From Commensalibacter communis (GTDB taxonomy: Bacteria; Pseudomonadota; Alphaproteobacteria; Acetobacterales; Acetobacteraceae), in contig NZ_CAMXCM010000001.1 of NCBI RefSeq assembly GCF_947179015.1, forward strand, positions 793,387 through 857,386: DNA of 64,000 bases. The letters are read 5' to 3'. The notes beneath the pieces are model-generated. The model was not told where the DNA came from. It searched no databases and saw nothing but the letters and a program-made list of their open reading frames with translations. A program made the position numbers and the translations under genes. This document shows positions 28,743-36,220 of this stretch, in pieces. How positions within the stretch are numbered: the stretch's first letter is position 1; each line of letters starts with the position of its first letter.

Positions 28743-30206
28743 TTAACGGCCAGGTTGATCTTGGGCATAATCATTCATACCCCACCATCTGTTTTTCACA
28801 GCGTTATAATACGCAGTATAATCATAATGGGGAACATTCAATTTCAAGTCTTGAGCTGTTAATCGTCCCATGGCAGCAGCAACGTCATAAGAGGCTGTGA
28901 CCATCGTGCCAAGATTTTGAATAAGTGTTGTTTGTGAGTTTAATAACGTTTGTTGTTGTTGCAGCATTTCCAAAGTCGTACTTGTTCCAACGACGGCTTG
29001 TTTTTCAACGCCAGCCAGCGCGACAATATTGGCTGCAATTGCAGAACGATTACTGCCAATTGAAGCTTTTGCGGCAAGGAATTTTTGCCAATTACTGGAA
29101 GCTAATTGCGTAGCCAATCGTCTTTGAGTGCTAACTTGTCTATGTGCAGCTTGTACTTGTTGCTTTGCTTGGCGAATGGCAGAATATTCAGAACCACTTT
29201 GATAGATAGGCATGGTCATTTGTAATGTGCCCATTTTGCTATCCATTTGGTTCCGACCTACACCTTGGTCTTTCATCCTTTGATATTGTAAATTCGCGTT
29301 AACTTTTGGCATAATCTCGGAAATAGCGACATTTACGGCTGCTTTTTGTGAAGCTTCTGTAAACAAAGCTGTAATAACATCTGGATTATTTGAAGCTGCA
29401 ATAGCGATTGCTTCTTGTTCTGTTTTGACAGGTAGGATTAAAGGTTGTGGTGGCTTCAAATTTGGAGGGGGTGCAATTCCAACAACTTGAGTATACGTTG
29501 CTTCGGCGTCTCTTAGATTACCATCGGCTGTTTGACGTCTAGCGCGCGCATCAGCAAGAGCAGCCTCTGCTTGGGCTGTGTCTGTACGTGTAATCTCGCC
29601 TAGGTTGAAGCGTTGTTGTGTCGCTTTGGCCTGTTCAGCAAGTATTTTTTCGTTGTTGATATTAATTTGTAATAATTGTTGAGCTTGAATAACGCCAACA
29701 TAAGCCTTAACAACCCTTTGAAAAACTTTCTGTTCAGTTGAAAGAAGTTTAGCACGTTCTGACATAACTGCATTAACAGCCTGATGCGTTTTAGCTGTAG
29801 TTTTACCGCCTTGATAAATAGGTTGTGATATAGAAACTTGAGCTTGATACCCTAGTTGTCCATCTGCAGATTGAATCGAGTCTGCGCCTTGAACTATTTG
29901 TCCATTTTGATTGTAATCAGATGACCCGACCGAGGATCCTTTTGTTATAGATCCACCAAGAGATGTCTGAATTGTAGGTCGCCACCCGGCATGGGCTTGG
30001 GAAACCCCTTCATCTGTTGCCCTTAATACTGCACGTTCTTGTTGTAACTCTGGATTGGTTAGATAAGCTGTTGATAATGCCTCTTCCAAGGTATGAGGAA
30101 CAAAATTTGGAGCGCCAGAACCATCATAATTTTGTGCCCAAGCCGCTGTTGTGCTTAACAAAAAACTGAATAAGCTTATACCAAGATATCGACATTTAAT
30201 CATCAC
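28743..30206 (-). CDS. TolC family outer-membrane efflux/secretion channel
   Basis: The 487-residue protein has an N-terminal signal peptide ending near Ala-Trp-Ala (residue 24). Two OEP repeats follow, rich in Gln and Ala and organised as long helices and short strands, as in the trimeric TolC channel-tunnel. TolC docks with inner-membrane pumps or type I secretion ATPases; no such partner is nearby. The segment Tyr-x-Gly-Gly-Lys-Thr in the first half is typical of the alphaproteobacterial branch. It sits between a Pcm-like methyltransferase gene and valS, an order known in Alphaproteobacteria. Confidence 0.88.
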   Translation of the reverse strand: MMIKCRYLGISLFSFLLSTTAAWAQNYDGSGAPNFVPHTLEEALSTAYLTNPELQQERAVLRATDEGVSQAHAGWRPTIQTSLGGSITKGSSVGSSDYNQNGQIVQGADSIQSADGQLGYQAQVSISQPIYQGGKTTAKTHQAVNAVMSERAKLLSTEQKVFQRVVKAYVGVIQAQQLLQININNEKILAEQAKATQQRFNLGEITRTDTAQAEAALADARARRQTADGNLRDAEATYTQVVGIAPPPNLKPPQPLILPVKTEQEAIAIAASNNPDVITALFTEASQKAAVNVAISEIMPKVNANLQYQRMKDQGVGRNQMDSKMGTLQMTMPIYQSGSEYSAIRQAKQQVQAAHRQVSTQRRLATQLASSNWQKFLAAKASIGSNRSAIAANIVALAGVEKQAVVGTSTTLEMLQQQQTLLNSQTTLIQNLGTMVTASYDVAAAMGRLTAQDLKLNVPHYDYTAYYNAVKNRWWGMNDYAQDQPGR

Positions 30207-30235
30207 AGCAACTTTCTATCAAATTCTTTATAATT

Positions 30236-30883
30236 TTAGTCTTTTAGTTCTTGTAATAAAGGTAGACTTGCATAAAAACAAGAAATTGTTGCAAGACCAT
30301 TCGTTGTTTTTTCGATTTTCACTGCTTGGCTAGCTTGTTCTTCTTTTCTAAGAACAGTGACAATTCGACCATTTTGTGCGAGTTGATCAACGAGTTTGCT
30401 TGGAATTTCAGACACAGCACCATCAATAATAATAATATCAAATGGTTTTGATTCTGGGTATCCTTCGGATAATTTACCTGTATGCCAATGCACACGATCA
30501 GCATATTTTTTGCAAAAATCTTGTCCTTGCAAGGAAAGCTCTTCATTTTCTTCAACTGCAAAAATATCAGCTTCTAATAATTGAACAATTGCTGATAGAT
30601 ATCCAGTTGATGCGCCAACAATTAATACTTTTTCATTAGGACGAATATCAGCTAGTTGAACTAAACGTGCAATGACTCTGGGTTCACTTAGAAAGCGATT
30701 ATGAGACAGGGGTAAGTTGATATCTGCATATGCCATCTCACGTTGTGATGGTTTAACACATTCTTCGCGGGGTAAAGCGCGCATAATTTCGGTAAGTTGT
30801 GTATGGTTTACCTCAGCAGGACGAAGTTGATTTTCAACCATATTCTGTCGTGCTTGAGCAAAATCAAAATGAGAGTGATTCAT
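30236..30883 (-). CDS. Protein-L-isoaspartate O-methyltransferase family protein
   Basis: A 215-residue SAM-dependent methyltransferase related to Pcm, which repairs isoaspartyl residues. Motif I reads VLIVGASTGYLSAIV (around residue 85), the acidic residue after strand 2 is in the VEENEEL segment, and a DIIIIDGAV segment follows. Motif I has Gly-Ala-Ser-Thr-Gly instead of the canonical Gly-Thr-Gly-Ser-Gly, as is usual in the alphaproteobacterial branch placed next to tolC. True isoaspartate repair activity in that branch is uncertain. First gene of the operon with the TolC-type channel and valS. Confidence 0.82.
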   Translation of the reverse strand: MNHSHFDFAQARQNMVENQLRPAEVNHTQLTEIMRALPREECVKPSQREMAYADINLPLSHNRFLSEPRVIARLVQLADIRPNEKVLIVGASTGYLSAIVQLLEADIFAVEENEELSLQGQDFCKKYADRVHWHTGKLSEGYPESKPFDIIIIDGAVSEIPSKLVDQLAQNGRIVTVLRKEEQASQAVKIEKTTNGLATISCFYASLPLLQELKD

Positions 30884-30969
30884 TGTTTCCTAAAATCTTT
30901 AATAACGTGCTGCGTTTAAATACCATGAAACCCTTGTGAATGAAAAGTAAAGTTTCATACATTTTTTAC

Positions 30970-30998
30970 TTGACCTTTTTAGTATAGTAGATGATATA
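30970..30998 (+). promoter_or_regulatory. Candidate promoter of tRNA-Cys
   Basis: TTGACC (30970-30975) is followed 17 bp later by GATATA (30993-30998), within a run of alternative AT-rich -10 boxes. It lies about 20 bp before the mature tRNA. The -35 box is good, the -10 is imprecise. Confidence 0.45.
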
Positions 30999-31005
30999 TG
31001 CTGTT

Positions 31006-31105
31006 ATCAAGCGTTCATGGTCCGGTGGCAGAGTGGCTCATGCAGCGGATTGCAAATCCGTTTACGGGGGTTCAATTCCCTCCCGGACCTCCATTAACGC
31101 TTGAT
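31006..31105. repeat. 10-bp inverted repeat bracketing tRNA-Cys
   Basis: ATCAAGCGTT at 31006-31015 and its exact reverse complement AACGCTTGAT at 31096-31105 flank the tRNA, separated from the mature ends by only three and two bases. In the precursor transcript this would extend the acceptor stem by a further 10 bp beyond a small internal loop. Confidence 0.85.
31019..31093 (+). tRNA. tRNA-Cys (GCA)
   Basis: A complete 75-nt tRNA folds as a cloverleaf. The acceptor stem is GGTCCGG paired with CCGGACC, followed by discriminator T and an encoded CCA. The anticodon stem-loop CGGAT-TGCAAAT-CCG has anticodon GCA. The T-arm contains TTCAATT with a GGGGG/CCCTC stem including one G:T pair. The discriminator U73 and GCA are the identity elements for cysteine. 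The gene is divergent from the Pcm-like gene and lies head-on to the SDR gene that ends 14 bases after it. Confidence 0.96.
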
Positions 31106-31107
31106 GA

Positions 31108-31884
31108 TTAATCTTGTTTGACTTTGATCCGAGATAAAATAAAATCCCTTAGAAAACTTGGTGCTATTAGATCGATCCATTTTAAGAGTTTGAAAATTTT
31201 TGGAAGAATTAATTCTTTTTTACCTTTGGAAATAGCCTCGGTTATGTGCTGAACAGCTTTGTCAAGAGGCATTAAAAACGGTTTATCACATTCAAGTCGT
31301 TGGCTCATTGGAGTATCAATAAATCCTGGAACAACCAACGTAACTTGGATTTTCCACTTTTTTACGGCAAGCCTCAACGAATCGCTGAATCGAGTTAATC
31401 CTGCCTTAGAGCTGCTATAAGCAGTTGCGAAAGGTAAAGAGTGAAAACCAGCGACAGAGCTTATAAATATGATTTTACCTTTGATGTTCTTTTGTATCAT
31501 ATGTTGAGCTAACAAATTTCCCATTAAACTTGGGGTAACATAGTTAAGCTGAGCTAAACCATAGAGTGTTTTTTGAGATTCTAATATATCTTGATCTGCT
31601 TTAATATCACCTGACCCTGCGGCGAGGATAGCCATATTAATGGTGAATTTTTGTATTACCTCGTGGAGTAATGTTACCGCGGAAACAGGATTCGTTAAAT
31701 CGATCGGGTAAGTAAGAACAATAGCTCCTTTATCTTTACATCGTTGTGCAGTTTCTTGTAATTTTGTATCAGAACGCCCCCATAAAAAAAGTTTAGTTCC
31801 CGGTTTGGCGTAAAAAAGCGCGAGCGCTTGACCAATACCGCTTGTAGCACCTGTTATTAGAATTGAATCTGATGATTGAGGCAA
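31108..31884 (-). CDS. Short-chain dehydrogenase/reductase, unknown substrate
   Basis: A 258-residue SDR with cofactor motif TGATSGIG at residues 11-18 and the catalytic Ser143, Tyr156, Lys160 triad in the normal spacing. An Arg37 in the WGRSDTKL segment suggests NADP preference. The C-terminal 40 residues are hydrophobic and basic, resembling the membrane-associated SDR subgroup found near lipid and envelope genes. It is monocistronic, convergent with tRNA-Cys and divergent from the GNAT-like gene. The substrate is not predictable. Confidence 0.8.
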   Translation of the reverse strand: MPQSSDSILITGATSGIGQALALFYAKPGTKLFLWGRSDTKLQETAQRCKDKGAIVLTYPIDLTNPVSAVTLLHEVIQKFTINMAILAAGSGDIKADQDILESQKTLYGLAQLNYVTPSLMGNLLAQHMIQKNIKGKIIFISSVAGFHSLPFATAYSSSKAGLTRFSDSLRLAVKKWKIQVTLVVPGFIDTPMSQRLECDKPFLMPLDKAVQHITEAISKGKKELILPKIFKLLKWIDLIAPSFLRDFILSRIKVKQD

Positions 31885-32050
31885 TAGAGTTTCCTTTAAT
31901 TTATGGTTTTTAATTTTTTTTTATAAAATTATATCTATAAGAATAAAAAACCTTTATATAACATGTAACGAGTAATTTTATAATTTTCCTTTTTTCAAAT
32001 TTAAAAAATATAAAATTCATTTTTGACTTAATTAAAATAATGGTTTTCTA

Positions 32051-33223
32051 ATGTCTGTAATTTCCGTTGAATCGAATAATATTGAAGTTTTTCCTGTGCG
32101 TAATGCAAAACAACTGGACATTTTTATTCGTTTACCACGTTTAATATATAGCCATTTTCCAGATTATATTCCACCTTTGGATTTTGAAGAAACCAGTTTA
32201 TTGCACCCAAAAAAATCAGCCTTTTTCAGATATGGCACAGCACAATATTTCCTTGCATATAAAGACAATAAACCAGTTGGACGTATTTCCGCACAAGTAG
32301 ATCCTAATGCTTTGCGTCAGTGGAAAGAACCGATCGGTTTATTTGGTGCTTTGGATGCAATCGATGACGCAGAAGTGGTGCAACAATTAATTAATGCTGC
32401 TAGCCAATGGCTTAGAAAACATGGGATGGAAAAAATCAGAGGCCCCTATACTTTGAATGTCAATTCAGAGGCAGGAACAATGGTCAAAGGGCAAAAAGAT
32501 CCTCCGATGATTGCAATGCCATGGCATCCAGAATATTTGGGAAAACATATAGAATCTTCTGGTCTATCAAAAGTGATGGATTTGGTATCTTATCAAATGA
32601 TTATGGGTGATAAAGCCCGAAAAGCACATAAGATTCCTTCAGGGTTAAAAATGGGTTCTGGTCGCCTAGGTAATATTACGACTCGCAAATTAAATATGAA
32701 AGAAATCTCTCGAGATGGTGAAATCCTACGCCAGCTTTATAATGACGCATGGAATAATACTTGGGGCTTTGTTCCTCTGACTCCAACAGAAATGTCAGTC
32801 TTAATCAGAGATTTGAAATCAATGCTACGACCTGAAAACTATGTATTGGTCGAGCAAAATAAAATGCCTGTTGCTGTTGCTTTGGTTATTCCTAATATTT
32901 ACGATTTGTCAAAAAATATTGGTCCGACCCCTTCACTATTAGGCTGGGCAAAAATCGGTTATAGAGTATTACGTCATCAAATTCAGTCTGCACGCGTGAT
33001 ATTATTAGGTATCAGTCATTCAATTCGTGATACAGCTATGGGTGCTTTGATGCCATCACTTGTAATTGATGAATTATTTAATCGTGGTGAATTATTATCT
33101 TATAAAATGATCGAATTAGGATGGATTTTAGAAGATAATAAAGGAATGCGTAATTTAATTGAACGTATTGTGCCAGAGCCTTGCAAAGTTCATCGAATTT
33201 TTGAGGCTAAATTACATTATTAA
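32051..33223 (+). CDS. GNAT-like N-acetyltransferase superfamily protein of unknown function
   Basis: A 390-residue soluble protein that I place, from memory, in a conserved family resembling E. coli YghO, with acetyltransferase-like folds. Visible features are an N-terminal FPV-type strand, a Tyr-Phe-Leu-Ala-Tyr-Lys-Asp-Asn-Lys-Pro-Val-Gly-Arg-Ile segment like a GNAT beta strand, and the region Gly-Pro-Tyr-Thr-Leu-Asn-Val-Asn-Ser-Glu. A second GNAT-like segment near residues 275-285 reads Pro-Val-Ala-Val-Ala-Leu. No signal peptide. The stop overlaps the hflX stop by four bases in convergent orientation. Substrate and partner are unknown. Confidence 0.65.
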   Translation: MSVISVESNNIEVFPVRNAKQLDIFIRLPRLIYSHFPDYIPPLDFEETSLLHPKKSAFFRYGTAQYFLAYKDNKPVGRISAQVDPNALRQWKEPIGLFGALDAIDDAEVVQQLINAASQWLRKHGMEKIRGPYTLNVNSEAGTMVKGQKDPPMIAMPWHPEYLGKHIESSGLSKVMDLVSYQMIMGDKARKAHKIPSGLKMGSGRLGNITTRKLNMKEISRDGEILRQLYNDAWNNTWGFVPLTPTEMSVLIRDLKSMLRPENYVLVEQNKMPVAVALVIPNIYDLSKNIGPTPSLLGWAKIGYRVLRHQIQSARVILLGISHSIRDTAMGALMPSLVIDELFNRGELLSYKMIELGWILEDNKGMRNLIERIVPEPCKVHRIFEAKLHY

Positions 33224-34512
33224 TAAGAGTATATTTGTTCAAAACGTGCTTTGTTTGCTGGGGATAATCTGACAAACAAAGTAATGGTGTCTTCGTCATC
33301 GTTACGCTCTAAAATCTCACCATGATTATAAAGCCATGATAATGCAGCACCGTCTTTGATTGAAATTGTATAATTTACTTTTTCCATCAATTTAGCTAGC
33401 CGATTATCAATCAGTTGGATCAAAGCAGGCAGATTTTCGCCTGTTAATGCTGAAATGCCAATATAGTCAGAAGGCTTATCAACTACTGTATTAATATCGG
33501 TCAAGTCAATTTTATTTAAAACTTCAATGGTATTTTTGCGCCAATCAGCTTCTAAAATTTGATCTTTGACCATCGTATCTAAAACAGAAAACACATCTTG
33601 GCGTTGTTCTGTTGTTTCAGGATGTGAAATATCTCTGACATGCAAGATAATATCAGCTTCCGCAGTTTCTTCAAGCGTTGCTCTAAAAGCTGCAATCAAT
33701 TCTGTTGGCAGATCACTAATGAAACCAACGGTATCTGATAAAATAATTGTTTTACCAGAAGGAAGCTGCAGCTTTCTCATGGTGGGATCAAGTGTTGCAA
33801 ATAACTGATCCTGAGCATGGACATCAGCCCCGGTTAAATTGTTAAATAAAGTTGACTTTCCAGCGTTCGTATACCCAATTAGCGCTACAATTGGAAAGGG
33901 TACTTTTTGTCTTGATTTACGATGTAACCCTCGGGTACGTCGAACTTGCTCTAAATCTTTTTTTAGGCGAATAATTCTTTCATCGATAAGTCGTCTATCT
34001 GCTTCGATCTGCGTTTCGCCTGGTCCACCCATAAAACCAAAGCCACCACGTTGACGTTCTAAATGTGTCCATGATCTTACCAAACGACTTCGCTGATATT
34101 GTAGATGAGCCAGTTCAACTTGTAATGTCCCCTCTTTCGTTTGAGCACGTTCACCAAATATATCAAGAATTAAAGCTGTACGATCGATGACTTTGCAGTC
34201 CAACGCTTTTTCTAAGTTACGTTGTTGGATTGGGCTTAATCTAGTATCAAAAATAGCAATTTCGATATCGTTAGATATAATAGAATCTTTGAGTTGTTCT
34301 ATATGCCCCTGCCCTATTAACGTTGCAGAACGATAAGAGCGTAGATTTATAATTTCAGTATGCGAAATATCTAAATGAATAGAAGAAGCCAAACCGATTG
34401 CCTCTTCAAGTCTAGATTGGGAATTTCGATTACTTGATTGACGATTTGAAACATCCCAAGGAACAATAACTGCTGCACGAGCATTTTGATGAGTTGAATC
34501 AGAATTTGTCAT
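33220..34512 (-). CDS. hflX: GTPase HflX
   Basis: HflX is a ribosome-associated GTPase that rescues or splits stalled and heat-damaged ribosomes. The 430-residue protein has an N-terminal HflX-specific domain and a middle region with the GGFGFMGGPGETQIE segment that defines the family. The C-terminal G domain has G1 GYTNAGKST, G3 DTVGF and G4 NKID. It is 14 bp downstream of hfq, the standard proteobacterial hfq-hflX pair, and is the last gene of the long ntr block. Confidence 0.95.
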   Translation of the reverse strand: MTNSDSTHQNARAAVIVPWDVSNRQSSNRNSQSRLEEAIGLASSIHLDISHTEIINLRSYRSATLIGQGHIEQLKDSIISNDIEIAIFDTRLSPIQQRNLEKALDCKVIDRTALILDIFGERAQTKEGTLQVELAHLQYQRSRLVRSWTHLERQRGGFGFMGGPGETQIEADRRLIDERIIRLKKDLEQVRRTRGLHRKSRQKVPFPIVALIGYTNAGKSTLFNNLTGADVHAQDQLFATLDPTMRKLQLPSGKTIILSDTVGFISDLPTELIAAFRATLEETAEADIILHVRDISHPETTEQRQDVFSVLDTMVKDQILEADWRKNTIEVLNKIDLTDINTVVDKPSDYIGISALTGENLPALIQLIDNRLAKLMEKVNYTISIKDGAALSWLYNHGEILERNDDEDTITLFVRLSPANKARFEQIYSY

Positions 34513-34526
34513 TCAGTAATCTCTTT

Positions 34527-34772
34527 CTATTTTTCTTCTGGGGTATTAAAAGGGAGTTGTATAGGGGTTGCAGGCATAATGGTGCTGACTGCATGTTTAT
34601 ATACCAGTTGAGCATGGCTATCTCTTCTTAGTAAAATAGAGAAATTATCAAATCCTGATACTATCCCTTGTAATTTAACCCCATTGACCAAGAAAACAGT
34701 CACGGACACTTTAGATTTTCTTAACTGATTTAAAAAAACGTCTTGAATATTTTGATAATTATCTTTTGACAC
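34527..34772 (-). CDS. hfq: RNA chaperone Hfq
   Basis: Hfq is the hexameric Sm-like protein that pairs small RNAs with mRNAs. The 81-residue protein has Sm1 ([13 protein letters not shown]) and Sm2 with YKHA followed by STIMP, the alphaproteobacterial counterpart of the E. coli YKHAIST motif. The proximal-face Gln8/Asp9 equivalents are present (Gln-Asp-Val-Phe-Leu-Asn). The short C-terminal tail is typical of the class. It lies between ntrX (16 bp) and hflX (14 bp). Confidence 0.97.
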   Translation of the reverse strand: MSKDNYQNIQDVFLNQLRKSKVSVTVFLVNGVKLQGIVSGFDNFSILLRRDSHAQLVYKHAVSTIMPATPIQLPFNTPEEK

Positions 34773-34788
34773 AGTTCGACCTTATAAA

Positions 34789-36210
34789 TTAATTGTTATT
34801 ATTATTCATGTTAGTATTATTATTTTTTTCCTCTGAAGAGGTTACCCCAAGTTGTTTTAGCTTACGATGTAGGGCGCTTCGTTCCATACCAACAAACCCT
34901 GCAGTACGGCTGATATTCCCACCAAATCGCATGAGCTGTGCTTGTAAATATTGCGTTTCAAATAAGTCTCTAGCCTCTCTTAAAGGAAGGCTGATAATGT
35001 CGGTTTGTGTATCAATTTTTAATAGGCTGGGGGCATTTTGCCCAATATTATTGGGTAGCATATCTGTGCGTATAGCTTCGTTTACATTACCAGGCATCAT
35101 AATTAGTAGCCGCTCCATTAAATTGCGCAATTCTCGAACGTTGCCAGGCCATTCATAAGTCTGTAATGTTGTCAAAGCGTCAGCTGACAAATCAATTTGG
35201 GGAAGACCTGTCAATTCTGCACAATTTTGTAAAAATAACTTTGCAAGTTCGGGAATGTCTTCGCGTCTATCTTTTAAACTTGGCAGTTTCAAAGGAACGA
35301 CTGCGAGGCGGTAATATAAATCTTCTCTAAAATTACCAGCTCCAATTTCAACGTTTAGATCTCTGTTCGTGGTTGCGATGACCCTTACATCGACTTTAAC
35401 TCTTGCTGATCCACCAACTCGTTGGAATGTTTGGTCTTGCAAGGCTCTGACGATTTTCCCTTGAGTTTCAAGAGGCATATCCGCCACTTCATCCAGTACT
35501 AGTGTACCGCCATGCGCTCTTTCCAAAACACCTGTTCTACGTTGTTGCGTACCATCAGGTGTTCCCTCAATACCAAACAGCTCTTCTTCGAAGCGGTTGG
35601 GAGACAAAGTCGCACAATTTAAAACAAGAAAAGGACCATCTGCACGTTTAGATAAATTATGAATGGATCGTGCTGCAATTTCTTTACCTGTGCCTGGCGC
35701 ACCAGTAATCAGAACTCTTGAACCTGTTGGGGCTACTTTATCAATTTGGCTTTTGAGAACGCTAATAGCTTGGCTTTGTCCATCCAGTTGCATTGCAACG
35801 CCACTGCGAACTCGTAATTCAGCATTTTCTTGTGCAAGCCTTGCGCTCTCTAATGCCCGACGCACAACGACAAGTAAATGATCTGATGTGAATGGCTTTT
35901 CAATAAAATCATACGCACCAAATTGTAGTGCAGAAACTGCAGTTTCAATTGTTCCGTGACCTGAGATCATGATCGTTGGGACGGCGGGTTTCTCATTTTG
36001 GATTAATTTGAGAATCTCTAAACCATCCATTCTGGAACCTTGTAACCAAATATCCAAAATGACTAAAGACGGTCTTCGTGCATGAAAAGCACTTATTGCA
36101 GCATCAGCATCCCCTGCAAGACGTGTAGAGTATCCTTCATCTTGTAAAATTCCTTCGATAAGCAACCTGATATCAGGTTCATCATCAACGATTAGAATTT
36201 CATGCGCCAT
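34789..36210 (-). CDS. ntrX: Nitrogen/redox response regulator NtrX
   Basis: NtrX is the response regulator partnered with NtrY. From the start used here the 473-residue protein has a receiver domain with phospho-acceptor Asp53, an AAA+ domain with Walker A GAPGTGKE (170-177) and Walker B TLVLDE (236-241), and a C-terminal Fis-type helix-turn-helix. The GAFTGA sigma-54 contact loop is absent, as in other NtrX proteins. The last residues are an Asn-rich tail encoded by short AAT/AAC repeats. I start at 36210, whose Shine-Dalgarno overlaps the ntrY stop; the longer ORF from 36264 would overlap ntrY. Confidence 0.92.
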   Translation of the reverse strand: MAHEILIVDDEPDIRLLIEGILQDEGYSTRLAGDADAAISAFHARRPSLVILDIWLQGSRMDGLEILKLIQNEKPAVPTIMISGHGTIETAVSALQFGAYDFIEKPFTSDHLLVVVRRALESARLAQENAELRVRSGVAMQLDGQSQAISVLKSQIDKVAPTGSRVLITGAPGTGKEIAARSIHNLSKRADGPFLVLNCATLSPNRFEEELFGIEGTPDGTQQRRTGVLERAHGGTLVLDEVADMPLETQGKIVRALQDQTFQRVGGSARVKVDVRVIATTNRDLNVEIGAGNFREDLYYRLAVVPLKLPSLKDRREDIPELAKLFLQNCAELTGLPQIDLSADALTTLQTYEWPGNVRELRNLMERLLIMMPGNVNEAIRTDMLPNNIGQNAPSLLKIDTQTDIISLPLREARDLFETQYLQAQLMRFGGNISRTAGFVGMERSALHRKLKQLGVTSSEEKNNNTNMNNNNN

Positions 36211-36214
36211 ATTA

Positions 36215-36220
36215 TCCTCA
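36215..36220 (-). promoter_or_regulatory. ntrX ribosome site overlapping the ntrY stop codon
   Basis: The minus strand reads TGAGGA, in which TGA is the ntrY stop and GAGGA the ntrX ribosome site, four bases before the ATG at 36210. This supports translational coupling and the chosen start. Confidence 0.65.

Noticed and set aside
34793-35158. 121-codon frame antisense to ntrX
   Set aside because: The sequence is the reverse of the NtrX C-terminal part, including the Asn repeat; it is explained by the codon structure of ntrX.
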